Positions 36,464 to 45,679 of a stretch of DNA of 64,000 nt are shown piece by piece. A program made the translations under genes and the position numbers. Position 1 is the first letter of the stretch. The number at the start of each line of letters is the position of its first letter. The stretch covers positions 62,001 to 126,000 of the forward strand of contig JAAAPD010000067.1 in assembly GCA_009908505.1 (NCBI GenBank). Direction: 5' to 3'. Below the pieces are notes generated by a model. The model searched no databases. It saw only the letters and a program-made list of their open reading frames with translations, and was not told the DNA's origin. The stretch comes from Alphaproteobacteria bacterium (GTDB lineage: Bacteria > Pseudomonadota > Alphaproteobacteria > Rhodobacterales > Rhodobacteraceae).

Positions 36464-37372
36464 TCAGTCCCGCCACTTCTCCAGGATGTAGCGGCTCGTC
36501 ATCAGGTCCAGATGCGCCCCGCCGCCGTTCTTGAACAGGGTGATCTCGTCGGCGCTGTGCCGGGCGAAGACGGGCAGATCATAGTAATCGGCCAGCACGT
36601 GGTCACGGCCGATTGCGCCGGTTTCAAGCGGGATACGCAATTCCCCGATATGACCCAACGTGGTGGCGTAGCTGTCCACGAAGACACGGGCGCGCTGCAA
36701 GGCGACATCGTCGGCCTCGCGCATGTCCGGACGATAGGCGCCGATCAGGTCGACATGCTGGCCCGGTTGCAACCATTCGCCCCTGAGCAAAGGTTCGGTG
36801 CTCATCGTGGCCGAGGTGATAATGTCGGCCTGTTCCACCGCCGTTTGCAGATCGACGGCCACGTCCACGCCGGGGCATTCCTGCGCGAAACGGGCCGCCC
36901 CCTCGGGCGACCGGTTCCAGACGGTGAATCCGGCATCGGGAAAGGCCGCACCATAGGCCTGCCAGAGCGACCGGCCCACGGTGCCCGCCCCGACGATCAG
37001 GATCCTGCGGCTGTCAGGCCGGGCCAGGCGACGGGCGGCCAGAAGGCTGTCGCCGGCGGTCTTCCACTTGGTCACCAGGTGGAAATCCAGGATCGCCTCC
37101 AACTGGCCGCCAGCATCGGCGAACAGCATCACGGCCCCGTTGACCATGGGCCGGCCGGCAGACGGGTTGCCCGGAAAGATCGTGGCGCATTTCACCGCGA
37201 TTCCCATCCCGTTGATCCAGGCCGACCGATTCAACAACGTGTCGGGATCACGGTAGAGGAACACGTCGTCGACCGATCCCTTGGGCAGGTCATGCCCCGC
37301 CGCCAGCGCATCCGTAAGACCCAGCCAGTCCAGAACGGCCTCGCCATCCTCGAATGAAATCATCGTTGTCAT
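36464..37372 (-). CDS. Ornithine cyclodeaminase/mu-crystallin family protein
   Basis: The 302-residue product has the NAD(P)-binding motif ILIVGAGTVGRSLWQAYGAAFPDAGF and, before it, GIAVKCATIFPGN, with the Lys of the substrate site, and INGAVMLF-like VNGAVMLFADAGG. Family members include ornithine cyclodeaminase, alanine dehydrogenase and ketimine reductases; the substrate cannot be assigned here. It overlaps the HAD gene upstream by four bases and lies one base from the alpha/beta hydrolase. Confidence 0.9.
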   Translation of the reverse strand: MTTMISFEDGEAVLDWLGLTDALAAGHDLPKGSVDDVFLYRDPDTLLNRSAWINGMGIAVKCATIFPGNPSAGRPMVNGAVMLFADAGGQLEAILDFHLVTKWKTAGDSLLAARRLARPDSRRILIVGAGTVGRSLWQAYGAAFPDAGFTVWNRSPEGAARFAQECPGVDVAVDLQTAVEQADIITSATMSTEPLLRGEWLQPGQHVDLIGAYRPDMREADDVALQRARVFVDSYATTLGHIGELRIPLETGAIGRDHVLADYYDLPVFARHSADEITLFKNGGGAHLDLMTSRYILEKWRD

Positions 37373-37989
37373 GCCAGGGCCTCCCTTGAAATCACCCCTT
37401 CGGAGAGGAGTTTCGCGGCCCAGTCGTCGGGGCCGTCGAACAGGTGCACCTGCCAGCCGCGGGCCCGGGCCGCCGCGATGTTGTCGGCTCGATCATCGGT
37501 GAACAGAAGGCGTTCGGGCGGCAGGCCGCTCGCGTCTTCGACCATTTGATAGATCTGCGGTTCCGGCTTGATGACACCCATGTGGCCACTGATGAATTGG
37601 CGGTCGAATTCTTCGAGGAACGGGTAGTGTTCGCGCCCGATCTCGAAGGTTTCGATGCCGAAATTCGACAGGGCGAAGACCGGTATGCCCGCCCGCCGCA
37701 GCGCCCGCAGGATATTGACCGAGGCGTCGATCGCCGGGGCTGCCATCTCGATCCAGCGGTCGTGCCACATCCGCACCTCGTCGGCCCAGTCCGGGTTGGC
37801 GGCGGCCACTTCGGCGATAACGGCGGTAAAGTTCTCGCCCCGGTCCACCCGGTCGTTCATCCCGTGCAGGTCGATCGCGTCGAAAAACGCCCTCCGCCGC
37901 TCGGGGCCGATCACGCGATCATAGAAGCGCTCCGGCTGCCATTCGATCAGCACGTTGCCGATGTCGAAAATCACCGCTTCGATCCTCAT
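37369..37989 (-). CDS. HAD-superfamily hydrolase (subfamily IA)
   Basis: The 206-residue product starts with motif I IEAVIFDIGNVLIEW (two Asp positions, the second being Gly-Asn variant common in YihX-like HADs), has motif II FALSNFG, motif III around IKPEPQIYQ and motif IV FTDDRADNIAAARARGWQ. Enzymes of this type are sugar phosphatases, for example YihX on glucose 1-phosphate. The ATG at 37989 has AGGAG seven bases upstream. It is coupled to the following ornithine-cyclodeaminase-like gene (ATGA). Confidence 0.9.
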   Translation of the reverse strand: MRIEAVIFDIGNVLIEWQPERFYDRVIGPERRRAFFDAIDLHGMNDRVDRGENFTAVIAEVAAANPDWADEVRMWHDRWIEMAAPAIDASVNILRALRRAGIPVFALSNFGIETFEIGREHYPFLEEFDRQFISGHMGVIKPEPQIYQMVEDASGLPPERLLFTDDRADNIAAARARGWQVHLFDGPDDWAAKLLSEGVISREALA

Positions 37990-38046
37990 GGGGGCTCCTG
38001 TCTGGCTTGTCTGCACCCTAGAGCCGCGCGCACGGCTTCGAAAGCC

Positions 38047-39009
38047 CTAACGGCGATAGCGCGGCGTGGGCTGAACCTCGGTCGCGGGCGAACGGTTCTC
38101 GCGCCAGATGATGAACAACCCGGCGGCAAGGATCAGGCCGATCCCGGCAAGGGCGATGCCATCGGGCCAGTCGGCGAAGATCACCACACCCCACAGAATC
38201 GAAAGCGGCAGCGCGATGTATTCAAAGGGCGCCACCACCGCGGCCTCGGAATTGCGATAGGCGTAAGAGATGAAGAAGCCGCCCAGCGCACTGGTCACGC
38301 CCACGGCGACAAGGATCGGCAGATCGGCGAATGGCGGCCATTCCCAGGCGCGGAACATGAACGCGATCGAGGGGTCCGAACTGCCCGCAAAACGCCCATC
38401 GCCGAGGGTCAGCCCGAATCCCGCGGACACGATGATGAAGGTCAACTGAATGTAGAAGGACATCGCCGCCGCGCTTTCGGTGCGGCCGATATAGCGCGTC
38501 AGCATGTGCAACGAGGCATATCCCACGGCCGCCACCATGGGCAGCAGCGCGGCCAGCCGAAATGCCTCGGTGCCGGGGCGCAGCACGATCACCACGCCCA
38601 AAAGGCCGACGGCAATCGCGGCCCAGCGCCACGGCCCAACGGTTTCACGCAGGAAGATCACCGAGAAGACGGTGATGATCAGCGGGCTGACGAAGAAGAT
38701 GGCCACGCCTTCGGCGAGGGGCAGGGATGCCAGCCCCAGAAAGAAGGCAAGGTTGGCAAAGACGACGCAGCCCCCGCGCAGGAAGTGCATCCCCAGCCGG
38801 CGGGTGCGTAGCGCCCGAAACCCGCCCGACAGCGGCACGACGACACATAGAAGGAACACGATGCCGATGGTGGAACGGATGAGAACGATTTGGTGCAGTG
38901 CATAGCCGTCCGACAGGAACTTGATCGCCATGTCGTTGACGGAAAAGCAGAATACCGCGATCAGGGCGCTAAGCGCCCCGCGCAGGGCCTGTGGCATATT
39001 GGTGAACAT
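38047..39009 (-). CDS. EamA/DMT family transporter
   Basis: The 320-residue product has ten hydrophobic segments in two EamA repeats (LSALIAVFCFSVNDMAIKFL near the start; VGVTSALGGFFISYAYRNSEAAVVAPFEYIALPLSILWG in the second). This group exports metabolites such as amino acids or nucleosides; the substrate is unknown. It is not tightly coupled to its neighbours (33 and 57 bases). Confidence 0.9.
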   Translation of the reverse strand: MFTNMPQALRGALSALIAVFCFSVNDMAIKFLSDGYALHQIVLIRSTIGIVFLLCVVVPLSGGFRALRTRRLGMHFLRGGCVVFANLAFFLGLASLPLAEGVAIFFVSPLIITVFSVIFLRETVGPWRWAAIAVGLLGVVIVLRPGTEAFRLAALLPMVAAVGYASLHMLTRYIGRTESAAAMSFYIQLTFIIVSAGFGLTLGDGRFAGSSDPSIAFMFRAWEWPPFADLPILVAVGVTSALGGFFISYAYRNSEAAVVAPFEYIALPLSILWGVVIFADWPDGIALAGIGLILAAGLFIIWRENRSPATEVQPTPRYRR

Positions 39010-39042
39010 GTGCCAATTGCTGACAGGTTGATGCGGGAACCG

Positions 39043-39489
39043 CTAGCGGGTTTGCGACATTCGCACGCTTCGTTCCAGGGCGTCCAGAAACCGCGCGCGA
39101 TCCGCCTTGGTGAACCCTTTTCCACTGCTCTGCCGGAACGGATCCGCCGCCCGCATATCCGCCATCAGATCGCGCGTGGCCAGGGCCTGGCCGACATTGC
39201 GTGCGGTCAGTGCCTCGCCATTGGGCTTGAGAACGTCCGCCCCCGCCTCGACGCAGCGGGCCGCGAGGGGAATATCACCGGTCACCACTACGTCACCCGC
39301 GCCGCAGCGGTCCGCGATCCACTTGTCCGCCTCGTCCGGTCCGTCCGGCACGAAGACCGTTTCGACCAGCGTATTGGCCGAGGGGCGCAAGCCGCCATTG
39401 GCGACAACTGTCACGCGATGGCGATGACGCGTCGCGACGCGCTCGACCTCGGCTTTGACCGGGCAGGCATCGCCGTCGACATAGATCAC
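39043..39489 (-). CDS. YaiI/YqxD family protein (DUF188)
   Basis: The 148-residue product starts [18 protein letters not shown], then [40 protein letters not shown] and [13 protein letters not shown], all hallmark segments of the DUF188/YaiI family. The fold is PIN/NYN-like with conserved acidic residues, so a nuclease role has been suggested, but the function is unproven. It overlaps fghA by four bases (ATGA). Confidence 0.94.
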   Translation of the reverse strand: MIYVDGDACPVKAEVERVATRHRHRVTVVANGGLRPSANTLVETVFVPDGPDEADKWIADRCGAGDVVVTGDIPLAARCVEAGADVLKPNGEALTARNVGQALATRDLMADMRAADPFRQSSGKGFTKADRARFLDALERSVRMSQTR

Positions 39490-40313
39490 GACCAGAGCGC
39501 CTCCGCGTGGAAGGACACATGGTCTTCGATGAAGCTGGAGACGAAGAAATAGCTGTGGTCATAGCCCTCTTGCAGACGCAGCTGTCCCGGCTGCCTCCGG
39601 GCCGCCATGGCGTCTGCCAGCGCGTCGATCCGCAGAAAATCCCAGAAATTGTCCTTGGTGCCCACATCGACGAGCAGCGGTCCGTCAAAGCCCGTGTCGC
39701 GCATCAGAAGGCTCGCATCATGGGCGCGGCCCGCCTCTACGGCACCCAGGTAGGCCTTGAACTGCTTGCGGCCCCAATCGCTTTCGGTCGGGTTGCAAAT
39801 CGGGGAAAACGCCGAAACCGACCGGAAGCGTCCCGGCAGGGACATGGCGAGGGTCAGCGCACCGTGCCCCCCCATGGAATGGCCGGTGATGGCCTGCCGC
39901 TCGGGGTCGATTGCGAAACCGTTGTCCAGAATCGTCGGCAGTTCCTCGGCCAGGTAGTCCCACATCCGGAAATGCGCCGACCATGGCGTTTCGGTCGCGT
40001 TCACATAAAACCCGGCGCCTTGGCCCAGGTCGTATTCCGGGTCATCGGCCACGCCCTCGCCCCGTGGCGAGGTGTCGGGAAAGCAGACGGCAATGCCATG
40101 TTCGGCGGCCCAAGCCTGGGCGCCCGCCTTGGTCATGGCGTTCTCATGCGTGCAGGTCAGTCCCGACAGGTACCACAGGATCGGCACCGGGCCTTCCTCG
40201 GCCTGGGGCGGCAGGAACAGACCGAATGTCATGTCACAGTCGCAGGCATCGGAACGGTGGCGATAAACGCCCTGGACGCCCTCGAAACAGCGGTTCTCGG
40301 ATAGGGTTTCCAT
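39486..40313 (-). CDS. fghA: S-formylglutathione hydrolase
   Basis: The 275-residue esterase splits S-formylglutathione into formate and glutathione, the second step of glutathione-linked formaldehyde oxidation. [10 protein letters not shown] holds the nucleophile Ser, VDVGTKDNF the Asp and GYDHSYFF the His; [19 protein letters not shown] and [14 protein letters not shown] are family signatures. It lies between a nitroreductase gene (one shared base) and yaiI (four shared bases). The formaldehyde dehydrogenase gene is about 4 kb away on the same strand. Confidence 0.96.
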   Translation of the reverse strand: METLSENRCFEGVQGVYRHRSDACDCDMTFGLFLPPQAEEGPVPILWYLSGLTCTHENAMTKAGAQAWAAEHGIAVCFPDTSPRGEGVADDPEYDLGQGAGFYVNATETPWSAHFRMWDYLAEELPTILDNGFAIDPERQAITGHSMGGHGALTLAMSLPGRFRSVSAFSPICNPTESDWGRKQFKAYLGAVEAGRAHDASLLMRDTGFDGPLLVDVGTKDNFWDFLRIDALADAMAARRQPGQLRLQEGYDHSYFFVSSFIEDHVSFHAEALWS

Positions 40314-41005
40314 CAGCTTTTCCCTTCATGGGTGGTCATGATCTGGTCCAACGGCTTTTTCTTCTTCGCCACGGCCGGGACAGTCGCATCCTCGGCCGGG
40401 TGCCCCACGGCAAGTATCATGATCGGTTTTTCGTTTTCGGGCCGCTCGCACAGTTCATTCAGGAACTTCATGGGGTTGGGCGTGTGGGTCAGGCAGGACA
40501 GCCCGGCATTGTGCAGCGCGGTGATCAGCACCCCGGTGGCGATACCGACGCTTTCGGGCACGTAGTAATGCTTGGTGCGCTGGCCGTCGCGATACCCCCA
40601 CCGCTGCGCGAAGACCACGATCAGCCAGGGCGCGATGTCCAGGTGCGGCTTGGACGCATCCGTGCCTATGGGTTCCAGCGCCGCCAGCCATTCGTCGCTG
40701 CCGCCACCATCGTAGAACCGTTCTTCCTCGGCCTCGGCGGCCAGCCGCACCTTGTGCTTCATCTCCGGGTCCGAGATGGCCACGAAATGCCAGGGCTGCT
40801 GGTTCGCCCCGCTTGGCGCGGTGCCCGCAGCCGCCACGCATTTCTCGATCACCTCGCGCGGGACGGGCCGGTCCGAGTAGTCACGGATCGAATGGCGGGT
40901 TTTCACCAATGCGTGAAACGCGTCGGCCCTTTCCAGCATATCCGCATCGGGAAAGCTGCGTCGGTCAGGCAGGGGCAACGCCTCGTAGACGGGTTTTTCG
41001 GCCAT
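40313..41005 (-). CDS. Nitroreductase family protein
   Basis: The 230-residue FMN enzyme shows RHSIRDYSDRPVPREVIEKCVAAAGTAPSGANQQPWHFVAISD, the normal start of the NfnB/iodotyrosine-deiodinase-like group, and GVLITALHNAGLSCLTHTPNPMKFL later. GHPAEDATVPA closes the core, and a Lys-rich tail follows. It is coupled to fghA by a single shared base. Its substrate is unknown; the link to formaldehyde genes is positional. Confidence 0.93.
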   Translation of the reverse strand: MAEKPVYEALPLPDRRSFPDADMLERADAFHALVKTRHSIRDYSDRPVPREVIEKCVAAAGTAPSGANQQPWHFVAISDPEMKHKVRLAAEAEEERFYDGGGSDEWLAALEPIGTDASKPHLDIAPWLIVVFAQRWGYRDGQRTKHYYVPESVGIATGVLITALHNAGLSCLTHTPNPMKFLNELCERPENEKPIMILAVGHPAEDATVPAVAKKKKPLDQIMTTHEGKS

Positions 41006-41013
41006 GGCTCCTC

Positions 41014-41946
41014 CTAGCCGGTGACAAGGGCGATCACGCCCGAAACGGTGAACACGCTGATCGCGGTCGAGATCAGGATCGAGGCCGAAACGCGGTGCGG
41101 CGCGACCCCGTAATGCTGGGCCAGAATGTAGACATTTCCGGCCACGGGCAAGGCGGCCGCGGCGATCATCACACCGGCCGCGTAAGGGTCCACCGGCAGC
41201 ATGTAGAGTGCGGCAAAGGCGACGGCGGCGGGATGCAGGAAAAGCTTGGCGAAGGACAGCCAGCCGGCCACGGCAACGCGTTCGGCGGACTTGCTGGCCA
41301 GCGACGCGCCGATGGCGAAAAGCGCGCCCGGCGTGGCCGCTGCGCCCAGGATTTCAAGGAACGCATTGGCCGGCCCCGGGATCGGCACCGACAGGGCCGA
41401 GACCGCCAGGCCCAGCACGATCGACACGATCATCGGGTTCTTGAGCAGCCCGAGCCCGACGGTGCGCACGATACCCAGGCTCATCCGGCCGTCACGCGAG
41501 CCGGTGATCAGGATCACGATCAACGAGCCGAAAACGATCAAGTCGACAGACAGGACCATCATGACCGCCGGAATCGCCTTGGGCCCCAGCAGCATGGCCA
41601 GCATCGGGATGCCCAGGAAGCCGACATTGCCGATCACGGCACATTGCGCCTCGACCGCCGCCTCTTCGATCCCGCGCTTGCGCAGCAGGGCGACGGCGGT
41701 TGCGACCAAATAGATGAACAACGTGCCCCAAAGATAGGCCAGCACGAACGGCCAGTCGAAAATGTCACCGATCGACAGGTTGGCTGAAAACCGGAACAGC
41801 ATCGCCGACAGGGCGAAGTAGAAGACGAACTTGGTGAGGTAGGCCGTCGCCTCGGCGGTGAAGAAACCCGTCCGGCCCGCGCCGTATCCCAGCCCGATCA
41901 GAGCGAAAAAGGGTAGCGTTTGAAGGAAGATGTCCCACATGGGCAA
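41014..41946 (-). CDS. Auxin efflux carrier (AEC) family transporter
   Basis: The 310-residue product has ten membrane segments with the family pattern: TLPFFALIGLGYGAGRTGFF at the start, QCAVIGNVGFLGIPMLAMLLG in helix 4, LKNPMIVSIVLGLAVSAL and GALFAIGASLA in the second half. Such bacterial carriers export organic acids, for example malonate or malate. The Met at residue 3 could also be the start. It lies eight bases upstream of the nitroreductase gene and may be in the same operon. Confidence 0.92.
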   Translation of the reverse strand: MPMWDIFLQTLPFFALIGLGYGAGRTGFFTAEATAYLTKFVFYFALSAMLFRFSANLSIGDIFDWPFVLAYLWGTLFIYLVATAVALLRKRGIEEAAVEAQCAVIGNVGFLGIPMLAMLLGPKAIPAVMMVLSVDLIVFGSLIVILITGSRDGRMSLGIVRTVGLGLLKNPMIVSIVLGLAVSALSVPIPGPANAFLEILGAAATPGALFAIGASLASKSAERVAVAGWLSFAKLFLHPAAVAFAALYMLPVDPYAAGVMIAAAALPVAGNVYILAQHYGVAPHRVSASILISTAISVFTVSGVIALVTG

Positions 41947-41991
41947 AAGCTGTAGCAGGGCCGCGATACCCGCGCCAGTGCCGCGCGCCCG

Positions 41992-42969
41992 CTATCCGCT
42001 TCCGATCAGCGCCCCCGCCGCAAAGACCAGCGCACCGCCCAGCACCACTTGGAACGTGGCCCTCAGGAATGGGGTTTCCATGAACCTGTTCTGGATCCAG
42101 GCGATTGCCCAAAGCTCGATGAAGACAACGATGATCGCGGTGATCGTCGCGGTCCAGAAATCCGGGATCAGGTAAGGCAGCGCATGGCCCAGCCCGCCAA
42201 CCGTCGTCATGACCCCGCTGGCCAGTCCGCGCTTGAAGGGCGAACCGCGCCCCGAGATCTGCCCGTCATCCGACGCCGCCTCGGTGAAGCCCATGGAAAT
42301 CCCCGCCCCGACGGAGGCGGCGAGGCCCACCAGGAAGGTCGTCCAGGTATCCTGCGTCGCGAAGGCGGTGGCGAAGATGGGGGCCAGCGTAGAAACCGAC
42401 CCGTCCATCAGCCCGGCCAGGCCCGGCTGCACCCATGTCAGGACAAAGCGGCGATGCGCCTCGGCATCCTCGTCGCTGCGGGCCTCGTCGCCCAGATGCT
42501 CTTTTTCCAGGTCGTCCGCGGTGTCGGCATGGCCCGCCTCGGCGGCGGCCAGATCGCCCAGCAGCTTGCGCGTGGCGGCATCCGTTGTGGCGGCGGCCGC
42601 CGTTTCATAGAACCGTTGGGCGTCGCGTTCCATGACGCGCGCTTCGTCTCGGATACGTTCCAGCCCGAGGTTTTCGACCAGCCATACCGGCCGACGGGCA
42701 TAGAAACCGGCCACGTGCTCGCGCCGGATCAGCGGGATGGTCTGGCCAAAGCGTGCCTCGTGCAGATCAATCAACCGGCGACGGTGTCCATCCTCTTCTT
42801 CGGCCATGCCGTCGAATATCGCGGCCGAGGCCGGATACTCCTCGCGCAGCATCTCGGCATAGCTGCGGTAGATGCGCGCATCGTCCTCTTCCGAGGAGAT
42901 CGCGAGGGCGAGGATCTCTTGCTCGCTGAGATCCTTGAAACGGCGGCGGGACGAAACTCCTGGGATCAC
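41992..42969 (-). CDS. mbfA: Membrane-bound ferritin-like iron exporter MbfA
   Basis: The 325-residue product joins an N-terminal ferritin-like diiron domain (SEEDDARIYRSYAEML, EEEDGHRRRLIDLHE, AEAGHADTADDLEKEH) to a C-terminal VIT1-like membrane domain (GLAGLMDGSVSTLAPIFATAFA, GAGISMGFTEAASDDGQISGRGSP). MbfA exports iron from the cytoplasm of alphaproteobacteria and protects against peroxide and acid. The start is GTG at 42969, seven bases after GAGGAG; the ORF-track TTG start lies inside the palindrome upstream. The iron box ends 14 bases before the start codon. Confidence 0.93.
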   Translation of the reverse strand: MIPGVSSRRRFKDLSEQEILALAISSEEDDARIYRSYAEMLREEYPASAAIFDGMAEEEDGHRRRLIDLHEARFGQTIPLIRREHVAGFYARRPVWLVENLGLERIRDEARVMERDAQRFYETAAAATTDAATRKLLGDLAAAEAGHADTADDLEKEHLGDEARSDEDAEAHRRFVLTWVQPGLAGLMDGSVSTLAPIFATAFATQDTWTTFLVGLAASVGAGISMGFTEAASDDGQISGRGSPFKRGLASGVMTTVGGLGHALPYLIPDFWTATITAIIVVFIELWAIAWIQNRFMETPFLRATFQVVLGGALVFAAGALIGSG

Positions 42970-42983
42970 GTGCTCACTCCTCA

Positions 42984-43000
42984 ATTAGAATTATTCTAAT
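42984..43000. promoter_or_regulatory. Irr-type iron control element (ICE box) of mbfA
   Basis: ATTAGAAT-T-ATTCTAAT is a perfect 17-bp palindrome in a GC-rich setting and matches the TTAGAA...TTCTAA core of Irr boxes in alphaproteobacteria. It lies so close to mbfA that bound protein would block transcription or translation start, which fits the known repression of mbfA by Irr when iron is low. Confidence 0.82.
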
Positions 43001-43134
43001 ATGCCATAAGACTGTTGGATTTCAAGTCCAATCGATGGCACTTGCCGAGTGGAAAAATCCAAGGCACGGGATGACGCTGCGGCTTTCTTGCCGCAAGTGA
43101 ACCGTGCGGTTTATAGTTCGACTCGGGAGGAGCC

Positions 43135-43758
43135 ATGGCCGACGGCGACATCGAGATCAAGAAAGGCAGAAAATTCGACGAGGTGCTGGACGGCGCCCGG
43201 CGGGTTTTCATGGCCAACGGATTCGAAGGGGCCTCGGTCGATGAGATCGCCAAGGCTGCTGGCGTGTCCAAGGCGACGCTCTACAGCTACTTTCCCGACA
43301 AGCGCCTGCTCTTCGCCGAGGTCGCCCGGATCGAAAGCGAACGCCAGGCGAAGCTATCGCTGGACGAGATCGACCTCAACGGCCCGCCCGAACCTGTTCT
43401 GTATCATGCGGGCAAGAGGCTGATGTCTTTCCTGACATCGCGTTTCGGGCAACAGGTGGTCGGCCTGTGCTTCTCCGAGGCGCACCGTTTCCCGGAACTG
43501 GGCTGCATGTTCTACGATTCCGGTCCGGGATTGGTGCGTGATCACTTTCGTGATTACCTGGCCAGTGCCAGTCAATCCGGAAAATTGAAGATCGACGACC
43601 CGCTTCTGGCGGCCGACCAGTTCGCCGAGTTGTGCAAGGCGCGCATCTTCACCCGCATGACCTGCGGCGTGCAGACGGAATTCGACGATTACGAGCTTGA
43701 GATGATCCTGCGTGGCGCGGTCGAGATGTTCATGGCCCGCTATGGACCCAAGACCTAG
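43135..43758 (+). CDS. TetR/AcrR family transcriptional regulator
   Basis: The 207-residue product has an N-terminal helix-turn-helix domain (VLDGARRVFMANGFEGASVDEIAKAAGVSKATLYSYFPDKRLLFAEV) and a ligand-binding C-terminal part of the AefR-like type (FSEAHRFPELGCMFYDSGPG). It is divergent from mbfA; the 165 bases between them hold the iron box near the mbfA side. What it controls is unknown. Its stop overlaps the convergent NYN gene by CTAG. Confidence 0.94.
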   Translation: MADGDIEIKKGRKFDEVLDGARRVFMANGFEGASVDEIAKAAGVSKATLYSYFPDKRLLFAEVARIESERQAKLSLDEIDLNGPPEPVLYHAGKRLMSFLTSRFGQQVVGLCFSEAHRFPELGCMFYDSGPGLVRDHFRDYLASASQSGKLKIDDPLLAADQFAELCKARIFTRMTCGVQTEFDDYELEMILRGAVEMFMARYGPKT

Positions 43759-44447
43759 TCCTTGCGACGCACTTCCATGTGATTGCCAGAGCCCCGGCGC
43801 AGTTCGAACAGCTTGAGTGACCCGACGAGATCGCTCAGCTTCTTCTTGCCGTAGGTGCGTGGGTCGAAATCGGGGTTCTCGGCGACCAGTTTCTGGCCGA
43901 TGGCGCCCAGCCCGACCCAGTCCCCCTCTTGGTCGACCGCATCCATGGCGCGGCGGATCAGCGGCACGGCCTCGGTCGGTTTGCGTTTGCCTGATTGGGG
44001 GACATCGTCCTCGGCGATGTTCTCGATCAGGACAAAGCGATTGCAGGTATTGCGCAGGCTGACGGGGGTCTTGGCCTCTCCGATACCGATCACCGAAAGG
44101 CCCTGTTCGCGGATGCGGCTGGCCAGCGCGGTGAAATCGCTGTCGGAACTGACCAGCACGAAGCCGTCGAAGCGGCCCGAATGCAGGATGTCCATGGCGT
44201 CGATGACCAACCCGATATCAGTGGCATTCTTGCCGGTGGTGTTCGACGGCAATTGCCGCTGGACCAGGCCCAGCTCGGCGGCGGTCTTTTTCCAGCCCGA
44301 AAGGTGGCCGCTGGACCAGTCCCCGTAGACCCGGCGCAGGGCCGGTTCGCCGAACTGGGTAATTTCCTTCAGAACCGCCTCGGCATGTTTTGACGAAACG
44401 TTGTCCGCGTCGATCAACACGGCAAAGAGGCTGTTCTGATCCGGCAT
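43755..44447 (-). CDS. NYN (LabA-like PIN) and OST-HTH/LOTUS domain protein
   Basis: The 230-residue product has an N-terminal NYN nuclease domain with the acidic residues in VLIDADNVSSKHAE, NATDIGLVIDAMDILHSGRFDGFVLVSSDSDFTALASRIRE, then a C-terminal LOTUS domain (AVPLIRRAMDAVDQEGDWVGLGAIGQKLVAENPDFDPRTYG). NYN-LOTUS proteins are thought to bind or cut RNA. No toxin partner is adjacent. It lies 20 bases downstream of nothing coupled and is transcribed after the formaldehyde dehydrogenase gene. Confidence 0.92.
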   Translation of the reverse strand: MPDQNSLFAVLIDADNVSSKHAEAVLKEITQFGEPALRRVYGDWSSGHLSGWKKTAAELGLVQRQLPSNTTGKNATDIGLVIDAMDILHSGRFDGFVLVSSDSDFTALASRIREQGLSVIGIGEAKTPVSLRNTCNRFVLIENIAEDDVPQSGKRKPTEAVPLIRRAMDAVDQEGDWVGLGAIGQKLVAENPDFDPRTYGKKKLSDLVGSLKLFELRRGSGNHMEVRRKD

Positions 44448-44467
44448 GGCGTCGCTTTCTGCTGGTG

Positions 44468-45580
44468 TCAGTAAACCACGACCGACCGGATCGATTCCCC
44501 GGCATGCATCAGATCGAAGCCCTTGTTGATGTCCTCAAGGCCCATCGTGTGGGTGATCATCGGGTCGATCTCGATCTTGCCCTGCATGTACCAGTCCACG
44601 ATCTTGGGCACGTCCGTCCGGCCCCGCGCGCCGCCGAAGGCGGTTCCGCGCCAGACACGGCCCGTGACCAGTTGGAAGGGGCGGGTCGAAATCTCGGCAC
44701 CCGCAGGCGCCACGCCGATAATGACGCTCTCGCCCCAGCCCTTGTGCGCCGACTCCAGCGCCGCGCGCATCACATCCACGTTGCCGGTGGCGTCGAACGT
44801 GTAGTCCCCGCCGCCGCCTGTCAGGTCCACAAGGTAAGGGACAAGATCGCCCTCGACCTCGGCAGGGTTGACGAAATCGGTCATGCCGAACCGTTCGGCC
44901 ATGGCGCGCTTTTCGGGGTTCAAGTCTACGCCGACGATCTGGTCCGCCCCGGCCAGGCGCAGCCCTTGGATCACGTTCAAGCCGATGCCGCCCAGGCCGA
45001 AGACGATGGCGCGCGCGCCGATCTCGACCTTGGCGGTGTTGATGACCGCCCCGATACCGGTGGTCACGCCGCAGCCGATATAGCAGATCTTGTCGAAGGG
45101 GGCGTCCTCGCGCACCTTGGCCAGCGCGATTTCGGGCAGGACCGCGTGGTTGGAAAAGGTCGAGCAGCCCATGTAATGCAGGATCGGATCACCATCGAGC
45201 GTAGAAAAGCGGCTGGTGCCATCGGGCATCAGGCCCTGGCCCTGAGTACTGCGGATCGCCTGGCACAGGTTCGTCTTGCCGCTCAGGCAGTATTCGCATT
45301 CCCGGCACTCGGGCGTGTAGAGCGGGATGACGTGATCGCCGGGCTTGAGGCTTTTGACACCCTCGCCGACCTCCAGCACCACGCCGGCCCCTTCATGTCC
45401 GAGGATCGCCGGGAAAAGTCCCTCGGGGTCGGCACCGGACCGGGTGAATTCATCCGTGTGGCAGATACCTGTGGCCTTGATCTCGACCAGGACTTCGCCC
45501 GCACGCGGACCGTCCAGGTTCACATCCATGATTTCGAGCGGTTTGCCGGCAGCGGTGGCAACGGCGGCGCGGGTACGCAT
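44468..45580 (-). CDS. frmA: S-(hydroxymethyl)glutathione dehydrogenase (class III alcohol dehydrogenase)
   Basis: The 370-residue zinc enzyme oxidises the formaldehyde-glutathione adduct with NAD. Catalytic zinc ligands are in GICHTDEFT and [10 protein letters not shown], structural zinc in [17 protein letters not shown], and the NAD loop in [14 protein letters not shown]. Length and pattern match class III enzymes of Rhodobacter and Paracoccus. FghA, the next step, is encoded at 39.5-40.3 kb on the same strand, but with seven genes of other kinds around and between them. Confidence 0.96.
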   Translation of the reverse strand: MRTRAAVATAAGKPLEIMDVNLDGPRAGEVLVEIKATGICHTDEFTRSGADPEGLFPAILGHEGAGVVLEVGEGVKSLKPGDHVIPLYTPECRECEYCLSGKTNLCQAIRSTQGQGLMPDGTSRFSTLDGDPILHYMGCSTFSNHAVLPEIALAKVREDAPFDKICYIGCGVTTGIGAVINTAKVEIGARAIVFGLGGIGLNVIQGLRLAGADQIVGVDLNPEKRAMAERFGMTDFVNPAEVEGDLVPYLVDLTGGGGDYTFDATGNVDVMRAALESAHKGWGESVIIGVAPAGAEISTRPFQLVTGRVWRGTAFGGARGRTDVPKIVDWYMQGKIEIDPMITHTMGLEDINKGFDLMHAGESIRSVVVY

Positions 45581-45679
45581 GACAAGTCCTCCCTAATGGT
45601 CAGCCAGACCCTGTGGCATGCCGCGTCACGTTTCAAGCACCAGTGTTGATTTCCGAAGACGAAATGCGACTATGACCGG

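Noticed and set aside
37444-38811. 455-codon plus-strand frame
   Set aside because: It is antisense to the HAD and EamA genes, both of which have clear family motifs.
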